From AC-38 sp033856025 (GTDB lineage: Bacteria; Actinomycetota; Thermoleophilia; Solirubrobacterales; Solirubrobacteraceae): a stretch of 64,000 nt of DNA. Positions within the stretch are counted from its first letter, which is position 1, and each line of letters opens with the position of its first letter. Where the stretch lies: positions 1 through 64,000 of the forward strand of contig JAWVFQ010000025.1 of assembly GCA_033856025.1 (NCBI GenBank), read 5' to 3'. Under the pieces are notes generated by a model. The model saw only the letters and a program-made list of their open reading frames with translations. It had not been told where the DNA came from and did no database searches. Of the stretch, positions 10,578 to 18,392 are shown piece after piece. A program made the translations under genes and the position numbers.

Positions 10578-10612
10578 GTGACGTTAAGCCCCTATGCGGT
10601 GCTTAACGTCAC
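10578..10612 (+). repeat. Perfect 12-bp inverted repeat between alaS and ruvX
   Basis: GTGACGTTAAGC (10578-10589) and its exact reverse complement (10601-10612) with an 11-base centre. It is AT-richer than its surroundings, starts 6 bases after the alaS stop and ends 12 bases before ruvX. No T-run follows, so a simple intrinsic terminator is not supported; a dimeric regulator operator or an mRNA hairpin controlling ruvX is possible. Confidence 0.75.
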
Positions 10613-10624
10613 GCGATCCTCGAG

Positions 10625-11038
10625 ATGAGGGCTCTCGCGCTCGACTACGGCGCCGCGCGGTGCGGGGTGGCGCTGAGCGATCCGACGGGGACGTTGGCGA
10701 CTCCCCTCGATGCCGTCGTTCGCCCGGACTCCGACACCGGCGTCGGAGCCATTGCCGACCTCGTGCGCGACCGCGGCGTCGAGGCCGTCGTGGTCGGCCT
10801 CCCGCTGACGCTGGCCGGTGACGAGTCGGCACAGACCAAGGAGGCGCGGGCGTTCGCGGAGCGGCTGCGGACGGCGGTGGCGGTCCCCGTGGAGCTCTAC
10901 GACGAGCGTCTGACCACCGCGCAGGCGCGCCGCACCGGGGGCGCGGCGAGCGAGGACTCGCGCGCGGCGGCGCACCTGCTCGAGGCGTGGCTGGCCGCGC
11001 GCCAGGCACGTGGTGGGACCGGACGCGAAGGCGGGTAG
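10625..11038 (+). CDS. ruvX: RuvX/YqgF family pre-16S rRNA nuclease (Holliday junction resolvase-like)
   Basis: A 137-residue RNase H-fold protein. Asp7 in LALDYGAARCGVALSD, the central VVGLPL strand, DERLTT and the C-terminal acidic SEDSRAAAHLLEAWL give the metal-binding acidic residues. YqgF proteins process the 5' end of 16S rRNA. Position between alaS and mltG is the widely conserved alaS-ruvX-mltG-aroE order. The C-terminal tail after residue 128 is Gly/Arg-rich and probably unstructured. Confidence 0.93.
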   Translation: MRALALDYGAARCGVALSDPTGTLATPLDAVVRPDSDTGVGAIADLVRDRGVEAVVVGLPLTLAGDESAQTKEARAFAERLRTAVAVPVELYDERLTTAQARRTGGAASEDSRAAAHLLEAWLAARQARGGTGREGG

Positions 11039-11103
11039 GTACCCTTCCCGGCTCCGGGCGGCAACCGTGGAGGCAACCGTCTCGCCCCGCCCGCCTGCAC
11101 CGC

Positions 11104-12885
11104 ATGGGCCTGTTCGACCGTAAACCGCCGCCCCAAAGCGACCGCACGCCCGAGGAGCGCGAGCGCGCCCGCGCCGAACGCGAAGCCCGGCGCGCATCCC
11201 GCGACGGCCGCGCACCCGAAGCCGCGGTACCCCCGCCCCTCGAAACCCCACCGGCCCAGATCCCGGAGACACCGGCGCCCCCGGCATCCCCCCGAAGCCA
11301 GCCGACCGCCCCGGAACCCACGCCGCCCCCGCCGGAGGCGGCTCCACCTGCGGACACGACCCCGCCGGAGGCGGCTCTCCCGCCGGACACGACCCCGCAG
11401 GCACCGCCTCCCTCACCGGAGCCGTTCTCGCCGGCGGGCGGCGCGGGGCCGGCGAGCCCCGTGCCCGCGGACGGGACGGCGCCGGTGGAGCGGCCGGTCC
11501 GGGAACCGGTCACGGCCCGGGCGGGCGTCGCCTCGCCTCAGGGCGCCGCGCCCCCCTCGCCGGCGTCGTTGCCGGACACGGCCCACCCCGCGGCGGCTCC
11601 CTCGGAGATGCGCCCGCCGGTCGCGCCGCCCGTACCGCCCCGCCCGCCCCTGGACCCGGCTGTAGACGGCGCCCGAGACGGCGCCCCCACCCGAGTCGGC
11701 CGCGTCCCCGCCACCGAGGCGCCGTCCGCGCTCTTCGACGACCAGGTCTCCGAGGACTGGTCGGCCCTCGACGCGCCGCCGCCCCGGCGGGGCATCCGCC
11801 CCCGCCGCGGCTCGCCCCGGCCCAGGCCGCCGCGCCCGCCCCGGACCCGCCGCTGGCCGCTCGCGGTCCTCCTGGCCGCGGTGATCGGCGTCCTGGCCGT
11901 CGCCTGGATCGCCCTCTCCCTGTTCCAGCCCTTCCACGGGAGCGCAGGCGAGCCCGTCTCCGTCGTCATCCCGCGCGGCACCGGCGTCAGCCAGGCCGGC
12001 GACATCCTGGCCAAGCGGGGGGTGGTCTCCAGCGCGTTCTTCTTCAAGCTGCGCGCCAAGCTCAAGGGCACCGGCGACATCAAGCCGGGCAACTACACGC
12101 TCAAGAAGGACACGTCCTACGGCGGCGCCCTGGCCGCGCTGAGCCAGGGCCCGCCGCCGCCCAAGACGACCGACATCACGATCACCGAGGGGCGCACGAT
12201 CACCGAGGCCAACCGGCTCCTGCGCAAGACCTCGCTCCAGGGCTCCTACGCCGCCGCGACCCGCCGGGCCAAGACCGTCACCCCGCAGCAGTTCGGCGCC
12301 AAGCGCAGCGTGCACTCCAAGGAGGGCCTGCTGTTCCCGGCGACCTACAAGGTCCGCCAGGGCGCTCCGGTCTCCGACCTCGTGACCAAGCAGCTGGCCA
12401 ACTTCCGCAAGCAGTTCGCGACGGTCAACCTCGCCTACGCCCGGACCAAGAAGCTCACGCCCTACGACGTGCTGACGATCGCGTCGATGATCGAGCGCGA
12501 GGCCAGCGTGGCCAAGGACCGCCCGCTGATCGCGTCGGTGATCTACAACCGCCTCAAGCAGGGGATCCCGCTGGGCATCGACGCCACGATCCGCTACCAG
12601 CTCGACAACTGGCAGCGCCCGCTGCGGATGTCCGAGCTCGAGCGCGACACGCCCTACAACACCCGCCTGCACCAGGGCCTGCCGCCCACCCCGATCGGCA
12701 ACCCCGGCCTGGCGTCGCTGCGCGCCGCCGCCAGGCCCGCGCACACGAGCTACCTCTACTTCGTCGTCAAGCCGTGCGGCAACGGCGAGCACGCGTTCCA
12801 GCGCACCGACGCCGAGTTCCAGCGCGCCGTGCAGCGCTACGAGCAGGCACGCCAGCGACAGGGCGGCTCGCCGGTCAAGTGCTGA
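11104..12885 (+). CDS. mltG: Endolytic murein transglycosylase with long proline-rich cytoplasmic tail
   Basis: A 593-residue protein. Residues 1-245 are a Pro/Ala/Glu-rich, probably disordered cytoplasmic region; one transmembrane helix follows (about 250-275) and then the extracellular YceG/MltG domain. That domain contains a LysM-like part (VVIPRGTGVSQAGDILA), the catalytic glutamate in ASMIEREA (about residue 465) and the family end motif GLPPTPIGNPG. MltG cuts nascent glycan strands to set their length. The tail is far longer than in E. coli (whole protein 340 residues) and may recruit divisome proteins. ATG 11104 is preferred over upstream in-frame starts that overlap ruvX. Confidence 0.92.
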   Translation: MGLFDRKPPPQSDRTPEERERARAEREARRASRDGRAPEAAVPPPLETPPAQIPETPAPPASPRSQPTAPEPTPPPPEAAPPADTTPPEAALPPDTTPQAPPPSPEPFSPAGGAGPASPVPADGTAPVERPVREPVTARAGVASPQGAAPPSPASLPDTAHPAAAPSEMRPPVAPPVPPRPPLDPAVDGARDGAPTRVGRVPATEAPSALFDDQVSEDWSALDAPPPRRGIRPRRGSPRPRPPRPPRTRRWPLAVLLAAVIGVLAVAWIALSLFQPFHGSAGEPVSVVIPRGTGVSQAGDILAKRGVVSSAFFFKLRAKLKGTGDIKPGNYTLKKDTSYGGALAALSQGPPPPKTTDITITEGRTITEANRLLRKTSLQGSYAAATRRAKTVTPQQFGAKRSVHSKEGLLFPATYKVRQGAPVSDLVTKQLANFRKQFATVNLAYARTKKLTPYDVLTIASMIEREASVAKDRPLIASVIYNRLKQGIPLGIDATIRYQLDNWQRPLRMSELERDTPYNTRLHQGLPPTPIGNPGLASLRAAARPAHTSYLYFVVKPCGNGEHAFQRTDAEFQRAVQRYEQARQRQGGSPVKC

Positions 12886-13631
12886 CCCGGCGCGCGGGCG
12901 TGCTGGGCTGGCCCGTCGCCCACAGCCGCTCGCCCGCTATGCACCAGGCCGCCTACGCGGCCACGGGCCTGACGGACTGGCGCTACCAGGCGCTGCCCGT
13001 CCCGCCCGAGCTGTTCGAGGAGACGACCCGCGCGCTGGGCAACGCCGGCTTCGCCGGAGCCAACGTCACGATCCCCCACAAGCGGGCGGCGCTGGGCCTG
13101 GCCACCGAGCCGACGCTCACCGCCCAGGCCATCGGGGCCGCCAACACCCTGACCTTCGACGGCCGGGCGATCCTGGCCGACAACACCGACGCGCCCGGCT
13201 TCCTGGCCGCGCTGGAGGAGGACCCCAGCGGTGTGCGCGCCACCGTCCTGGGCGCCGGCGGCAGCGCCCGCGCGGTCGTCTGGGCGCTGAGGGAGGCCGG
13301 AGCCGACGTCGAGGTGTGGAACCGCACGCCGGAGCGGGCCGAGGCCCTCGCGGAGGAGATGGGCGTCCGGGCGGCCGCCAACGAGATCGGTGGAGACCTC
13401 CTGGTCAGCTGCATCCCCTCCGGCCACGACCTCCCGCCCGGCGAGTGGGCCACGGTCGTGGACCTCGCCTACGGCGACGACGAGACACCCCTGATCGCCC
13501 AGGCACGCGCGAACGGCGCCCGCACCGTGGACGGCCTGGAGATCCTGGTCCGCCAGGGCGCGCTGAGCTTCGAACTCTGGACCGGCGTGCCGGCGCCGCT
13601 GCAGGACATGCGTGCGGCCGTGCGCGGCTGA
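12879..13631 (+). CDS. aroE: Shikimate dehydrogenase
   Basis: A 250-residue cytosolic enzyme reducing 3-dehydroshikimate with NADPH (step four of chorismate synthesis). Substrate-binding SRSPAMHQAAY, catalytic Lys in NVTIPHK, Asp in NTDAPGF and the nucleotide loop GAGGSARA are all present. The GTG start overlaps the end of mltG by seven bases. The remaining aro genes lie 21 kb downstream. Slightly short for the family (about 270) but all key residues are there. Confidence 0.94.
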   Translation: MLTRRAGVLGWPVAHSRSPAMHQAAYAATGLTDWRYQALPVPPELFEETTRALGNAGFAGANVTIPHKRAALGLATEPTLTAQAIGAANTLTFDGRAILADNTDAPGFLAALEEDPSGVRATVLGAGGSARAVVWALREAGADVEVWNRTPERAEALAEEMGVRAAANEIGGDLLVSCIPSGHDLPPGEWATVVDLAYGDDETPLIAQARANGARTVDGLEILVRQGALSFELWTGVPAPLQDMRAAVRG

Positions 13632-13633
13632 GC

Positions 13634-13661
13634 TTCAGTTCTCGCGCCCCGAGCCCGATAC
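13634..13661 (+). promoter_or_regulatory. Sigma-28-like promoter of pilB
   Basis: TTCAG (13634-13638), 15 bases, CCCGATAC (13654-13661); compare the FliA/WhiG -10 GCCGATAA. It lies 28 bases before the pilB ATG. It belongs to the motif set shared by the pilus units of this window. Confidence 0.5.
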
Positions 13662-13689
13662 ACGACGAGGTAGCACTGCGTCGTCTGCC

Positions 13690-15486
13690 ATGGACTCCGA
13701 GAACCGGCCACATCTGCGACCCGTCGGCGACGGGCCTCCCCCCAGCGAGGGCGCCCTCGCGCGTCAGCCCGCGCAAACCGAGAAGCCCACGGGCATCACG
13801 TCCCCGACCCGCCGTGGCGGCTCGGGGCGCTTCCTGACGGAGGTCCTGGTCGAGATGGGGCTCGTCGAGCGCGGACCGGTGGACGCGGCCATCGAGGCCG
13901 CGCGCAGCGCGGGGCGCACGCCGGAGCAGATCCTCCTGGAGGAGGGGGCGCTCACCTCCGACCAGCTGGCCCGGGCCGTCGCCGAGCGCTACGGCCTGGA
14001 CCACCTCGACCTCAACGTCCTCCCCGTCGACATGGGCGCGGCCAATCTGATCAACGCCGCCGCCGCCAAGCGCTACGAGGCCGTGCCCATCTCCTTCGTC
14101 AACGATCGCATGGTGCTGGTGGCCATGGTGGACCCCAGCAACGTGCTCGCCGTCGACGACATCGCGATCATGACGGGGCTGGAGGTGCGCCCCGCCGTGG
14201 CCTCGCGCGAGGACGTCGCCGCGCTCATCGCCCGTCTGAACCGCCTGGACGACGTCGTCCACGACGTGGTCGAGGAAGCCGAGGCCGAGGGCCCCGCCGA
14301 GGTCGTCGACCTGCGCGAGTCGGCCGACGACGCGCCGGTCATCAAGCTCGTGCACTCCATCGTCGCCCAGGCCGTCGAGCAGGGTGCCTCGGACATCCAC
14401 TTCGAGCCCGCCGGCGACGAGATGCGCGTGCGCTTCCGCGTGGACGGCGTGCTGGCCAGCTCGGCCACGGTGCCGCGACGGATGGTCCGCGGCGTGGTGT
14501 CGCGGATCAAGATCATGGCCGACCTCGACATCTCCGAGCGGCGCCTGCCCCAGGACGGCCGCGTCGGCCTGAGCATCGAGAACCGCCACATCGACGTCCG
14601 CGTCGTGACGCTGCCCAGCGTGCACGGCGAGTCCGTGGTCATGCGCATCCTGGACAAGGAGTCCGCGGTCGTCGACCTCGACAAGCTCGGCATGGGGGAC
14701 GAGGAGCGCGCCGGCTACGAGAGCAGCTTCCACCAGGCGCACGGGGCCGTCCTGGCCACGGGACCGACCGGCTCGGGAAAGAGCACCACGCTCTACGCCG
14801 CGCTCCAGGCCATAAACACGCCCGAGAAGAACATCATCACGATCGAGGACCCCGTCGAGTACCAGGTGGAGGGGATCACCCAGGTCCAGGTCAATCCCAA
14901 GGCGGGCCTGACGTTCGCCACCGGCCTGCGGTCGATGATGCGCGCCGACCCCGACGTGATCATGGTGGGGGAGATCCGCGACTCCGAGACGGCCAAGATC
15001 GCCGTGGAGTCCGCGCTCACCGGCCACCTCGTCCTCTCCACGCTGCACACCAACGACGCGCCCACGGCCGTCACGCGCCTGCTGGAGATGGGCATCGAGC
15101 CCTTCCTCGTGGCCAGCGCGATCGACTGCGTGGTGGCCCAGCGCCTGGCGCGCACCCTGTGTCCCACCTGCAAGAAGCGCACGCTGATCCCCGCCCAGGT
15201 GCTGCGCGAGAACGGCTTCACGGCGAACTTCGACCTCGAGGCCTACGACCCCGCGGGCTGCGGGCGCTGCGGGCACAGCGGCTACAAGGGCCGCACCGGC
15301 CTCTACGAGGTCATGAAGATCTCGACCGAGATCCGCGAGCTGATCATCGAGCGCGCCTCGGCCGACCGCATCGCCGCGGTGGCGGTGGAGCAGGGCATGC
15401 GCCGCCTGCGCGACGACGGGCTGGAGAAGGTCCGCCTGGGCCGCACGTCCATCGCCGAGGTTGCACGGGTCTCGGATTCCGGCTGA
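13690..15486 (+). CDS. pilB: Type IV pilus extension ATPase PilB with MshEN-type N-terminal domain
   Basis: A 598-residue hexameric GspE/PilB ATPase that powers pilus assembly from the cytoplasmic face. Residues about 45-190 form two helical repeats of the MshEN/T2SSE-N type (EVLVEMGLV..., ILLEEGALTSDQLARAV), a domain that binds cyclic di-GMP in some homologues. The motor has Walker A GPTGSGKSTT, Walker B VGEIRDSETA, the His box STLHTNDA and a four-cysteine zinc site (CPTCKK, CGRCG). The ATG is preferred over the upstream in-frame ATG overlapping aroE. It heads pilB-pilT-pilC and has a sigma-28-like promoter. Confidence 0.95.
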   Translation: MDSENRPHLRPVGDGPPPSEGALARQPAQTEKPTGITSPTRRGGSGRFLTEVLVEMGLVERGPVDAAIEAARSAGRTPEQILLEEGALTSDQLARAVAERYGLDHLDLNVLPVDMGAANLINAAAAKRYEAVPISFVNDRMVLVAMVDPSNVLAVDDIAIMTGLEVRPAVASREDVAALIARLNRLDDVVHDVVEEAEAEGPAEVVDLRESADDAPVIKLVHSIVAQAVEQGASDIHFEPAGDEMRVRFRVDGVLASSATVPRRMVRGVVSRIKIMADLDISERRLPQDGRVGLSIENRHIDVRVVTLPSVHGESVVMRILDKESAVVDLDKLGMGDEERAGYESSFHQAHGAVLATGPTGSGKSTTLYAALQAINTPEKNIITIEDPVEYQVEGITQVQVNPKAGLTFATGLRSMMRADPDVIMVGEIRDSETAKIAVESALTGHLVLSTLHTNDAPTAVTRLLEMGIEPFLVASAIDCVVAQRLARTLCPTCKKRTLIPAQVLRENGFTANFDLEAYDPAGCGRCGHSGYKGRTGLYEVMKISTEIRELIIERASADRIAAVAVEQGMRRLRDDGLEKVRLGRTSIAEVARVSDSG

Positions 15487-15497
15487 CCTGCCGATAA
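15470..15497 (+). promoter_or_regulatory. Sigma-28-like promoter of pilT
   Basis: TCTCG (15470-15474), 15 bases, then GCCGATAA (15490-15497), an exact match to the FliA/WhiG -10 consensus. It straddles the pilB stop codon and lies 37 bases before pilT. Confidence 0.55.
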
Positions 15498-15534
15498 GGA
15501 CCCAGACCCCCTTGTCCCCGACCCCTCCGAAAGC

Positions 15535-16614
15535 ATGAACTTCGACTTCGCAGACGTCATCCTCGAGGTACTCGAGCGCCGCGCCTCCGACCTGCACATC
15601 ACGGCGGGCGCGCCGCCGACCGTACGCGTTCGGGGGCGGCTCATCCCCCTCGACTTCCCGGTCCTCACGCCCGCCGACACGCGGGAGATCGTCTACTCGA
15701 TCCTCTCCAACGACCAGCGCCAGCGCCTGGAGACGGACTGGCAGGTCGACCTCGCCTACGCGATTCCCAACCGGGCTCGCTTCCGCGTCAACGCCTACTT
15801 CCAGCGCGGCGCGATCGGCGCCGCCCTGCGCCAGATCCCCGCCCAGATCAGCGGCATCGACGAGCTGGGCCTGCCGCCCGTCGTGCACGAGCTGACGCGC
15901 AAGCCGCGCGGGTTCGTGCTGTGCACGGGCCCGACCGGCTCGGGGAAGTCCACGACGCTCGCGGCGATGATCAACGAGATCAACGAGACGCGCGAGGAGC
16001 ACATCATGACCGTGGAGGACCCGATCGAGTTCCTCCACCAGCACAAGAAGTGCCTGGTCAACCAGCGCGAGCTGGGCTCCGACGCCACGTCGTTCTCCGC
16101 CGCCCTGCGCGGCGCGCTGCGCCAGGACCCCGACGTGATCCTGGTCGGCGAGATGCGCGACCTGGAGACGATCTCCACCGCGCTGACCGCGGCCGAGACC
16201 GGCCACCTCGTCTTCGCAACCCTGCACACGCAGGACACGCCGCAGACGATCGACCGCATCATCGACGTCTTCCCGCCCCACCAGCAGCACCAGGTCCGCG
16301 TGCAGCTGTCGGTGGCGCTGCAGGGGATCGTCACCCAGACGCTTCTGCCCACGGCCGACGGCTCGGGCCGCGTGCTGGCCGCGGAGGTCCTCGTGCCCAC
16401 GCCGGCCATCCGCAACCTGATCCGCGAGGGCAAGACCCACCAGATCTACTCCGTGCTGCAGACCAGCGCCTCGGCGGGGATGCAGACGATGGACTCCTCG
16501 CTGGTGGAGCTCGTGCGGGCCGGCAAGATCACCCGCCAGCTCGCCGAGTCGCGCTCCAACGAACCCGACGAGCTGCGCCGCCTGCTCAGCGGCGGGGCCG
16601 TGATGGCCGCCTAG
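15535..16614 (+). CDS. pilT: Type IV pilus retraction ATPase PilT
   Basis: A 359-residue hexameric ATPase that disassembles the pilus, producing twitching motility. N-terminal PAS-like region starts with ASDLHIT; Walker A GPTGSGKSTT (about residue 131-140), Asp box, Walker B VGEMRDLETI, His box ATLHTQDT, and the PilT-specific C-terminal AIRNLIREGK motif needed for retraction. No zinc cysteines, which separates it from PilB. It starts 48 bases after pilB with its own promoter-like motif. Confidence 0.97.
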   Translation: MNFDFADVILEVLERRASDLHITAGAPPTVRVRGRLIPLDFPVLTPADTREIVYSILSNDQRQRLETDWQVDLAYAIPNRARFRVNAYFQRGAIGAALRQIPAQISGIDELGLPPVVHELTRKPRGFVLCTGPTGSGKSTTLAAMINEINETREEHIMTVEDPIEFLHQHKKCLVNQRELGSDATSFSAALRGALRQDPDVILVGEMRDLETISTALTAAETGHLVFATLHTQDTPQTIDRIIDVFPPHQQHQVRVQLSVALQGIVTQTLLPTADGSGRVLAAEVLVPTPAIRNLIREGKTHQIYSVLQTSASAGMQTMDSSLVELVRAGKITRQLAESRSNEPDELRRLLSGGAVMAA

Positions 16615-16620
16615 CCGACG

Positions 16621-17829
16621 ATGGAGACCTACGTCTTCAAGGCGATGGACCTCACGGGCGCTCCGGCGCGCGGGGAGGTCGAGGCCGACTCCAAGCAGGC
16701 CGTCACCCAGCAGCTCAAGGAGCGCGGGCTGATCGTCCTGAACATCGACTCCAAGTCGAAGTCCAAGGAGATCAACCTGGAGTTCCTCCAGCGGGTCAAG
16801 CTGCGCGAGCTCTCGATCATGACCCGTCAGCTCTCGACGATGATCTCGGCGGGCATGACGATTCTCCGGGCGCTGAACGTGCTCGAGGCGCAGACCGAGG
16901 GCAAGCTGCTGCGCGAGACGCTCGTCGGCGTGCGCAAGGACGTCGAGGCGGGCCTCCCGCTGTCCGAGTCGCTGGCGCGCCATCCCAAGGTCTTCGGGCC
17001 GCTGTTCGTGTCGATGATCCGGGCGGGGGAGACCGGCGGCCTGCTCGAGGAGTCGCTCATGCGCATCGCCGACCAGCTGGAGAAGGAGGACGCGCTGCGC
17101 CGACAGGTCAAGGCGGCGATGGTCTACCCGGCGGTCGTCGTGACGTTCGCCTCGGTCGTCATGCTCGCGCTCGTCGCCTTCATCGTGCCGGTGTTCGCCA
17201 AGATCTTCGCCGAGTTCGACGGCAAGCTGCCCGCGCTGACCCAGCTCACGGTCGGCGCCTCGGACTTCCTCACCGGCCGCTGGTACCTCTGCCTGGCCGT
17301 CTTCGGCGGCACCGTCTGGAGCTTCATCTCGTGGAAGAAGTCCTCCTGGGGCCGGCCGCAGTGGGACCGCTTCAAGCTGCGCGTGCCGATGAAGATCGGC
17401 GACACGGTCCAGAAGATCGCGCTCGCGCGCTGGTCGCGCACGTTCTCCGCGCTCGTCTCCTCGGGCGTGCCGATCCTCGCCGCGATCGAGATCACCGGCC
17501 AGACCGCGGGCAACGCCATGGTCGAGCGGTCCATGGCCGACGTGACCGAGAGCGTCAAGCGCGGCGGCACGATCGCCGCCCCGCTCAAGAACGTCCCGGT
17601 GTTCCCCGCGATGGTGGTCGACATGATCGCCGTGGGCGAGGAGACCGGCGCCCTGGACACCATGCTCTCCAAGGTCGCCGACTTCTACGAGATGGAGGTC
17701 GAGGCCGCCGTCAAGGCCATCACCTCGATCCTCGAGCCCGCGATGATCATCATCGTCGGCGGCATGGTCGGGTTCATCGTGATCTCGATGTACCTGCCGA
17801 TGTTCAAGGTGTACGACAACATCAAGTAG
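16621..17829 (+). CDS. pilC: Type IV pilus inner membrane platform protein PilC
   Basis: A 402-residue GspF/PilC protein with two T2SSF domains. Each has the family helical core (MTRQLSTMISAGMTILRAL; WSRTFSALVSSGVPILAAI), and there are three predicted transmembrane helices (about 172-195, 215-235 and 370-392). It couples the PilB/PilT motors to pilin insertion. Six bases separate it from pilT, so the two are co-transcribed. Length is standard. Confidence 0.96.
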   Translation: METYVFKAMDLTGAPARGEVEADSKQAVTQQLKERGLIVLNIDSKSKSKEINLEFLQRVKLRELSIMTRQLSTMISAGMTILRALNVLEAQTEGKLLRETLVGVRKDVEAGLPLSESLARHPKVFGPLFVSMIRAGETGGLLEESLMRIADQLEKEDALRRQVKAAMVYPAVVVTFASVVMLALVAFIVPVFAKIFAEFDGKLPALTQLTVGASDFLTGRWYLCLAVFGGTVWSFISWKKSSWGRPQWDRFKLRVPMKIGDTVQKIALARWSRTFSALVSSGVPILAAIEITGQTAGNAMVERSMADVTESVKRGGTIAAPLKNVPVFPAMVVDMIAVGEETGALDTMLSKVADFYEMEVEAAVKAITSILEPAMIIIVGGMVGFIVISMYLPMFKVYDNIK

Positions 17830-18050
17830 GGCGCGGGGTGCTCTCGAACCTGTCCTCTGGTTCAGGCCTCACCACCTAGCCGCAAGTCGGCGGCTTTCTC
17901 CGCCGCCCAGTCACGCCCTCGTTGGGCTAAGGGGTGCCCGGGTCGGTTTCGCCTCCAGCGCGCTGTCCCTCACGTACCAGCTGATCGACGGGGAATGCGG
18001 GTTCCATCGACCAAGGAATAGGGTTCGCACGTCGCCCTAGCGGATTCCTC

Positions 18051-18317
18051 GTGAGCGAGCTCGTGCCCGAAGACCCGTCTCTTGTCGTCAAGGTTTGTCC
18101 GACTGACGGTGAGGTTGTTCTCATACGCCAGACTCCCCGCTTGGCTGAGATCATGGGCGTTGTCGAAGAAGAGAGCGAGGACGCCGTGCCGCCGCTATGT
18201 GCGCAGCACGAGTTGCCCCTCTGCGACCCCGGCAGCGACGCCCCCGCTCTCTTAGCGGCGGCAATCCGGCTGCGGAGGGACGGTCGCAAGCTGGGCGTCA
18301 AGCCCCGGTACAGATAG
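18051..18317 (+). CDS. Small acidic protein of unknown function beside the KAP NTPase
   Basis: An 88-residue protein, acidic in the first half (VVEEESEDAV) with CAQHELPLC, ending in a basic helix. GTG start at 18051. Codon use is less GC-biased than that of the pilus genes and similar to the following NTPase gene, which starts 75 bases later on the same strand. I do not recognise the family. It could be a partner or regulator of the NTPase, or an unrelated passenger of the same island. A reading frame on the opposite strand covers part of this stretch but has a less protein-like composition. Confidence 0.5.
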   Translation: MSELVPEDPSLVVKVCPTDGEVVLIRQTPRLAEIMGVVEEESEDAVPPLCAQHELPLCDPGSDAPALLAAAIRLRRDGRKLGVKPRYR

Positions 18318-18378
18318 ATCCCTCGGCCGGGTTGGACGCTCTGTTGCCGGAAAAGCGTCTTGCGTCTCCTGCTCGGAC

Positions 18379-18384
18379 GATAAT
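18379..18384 (+). promoter_or_regulatory. -10 element GATAAT before the KAP NTPase
   Basis: GATAAT, close to the sigma-70 -10 consensus, with eight bases to the ATG at 18393. This suggests that the NTPase mRNA is leaderless and made independently of the small upstream gene. Confidence 0.5.
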
Positions 18385-18392
18385 CGGCCTTA

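Noticed and set aside
17884..17910. Terminator-like GGCGG/CCGCC hairpin after pilC
   Set aside because: Only a 5-bp stem, and the T-rich part is in the loop; not strong enough to list.
17927..18301. Minus-strand frame of 124 codons opposite the 88-residue gene
   Set aside because: Ser/Arg/Gly/Thr-rich translation without structure; the plus-strand frame has a more protein-like pattern.
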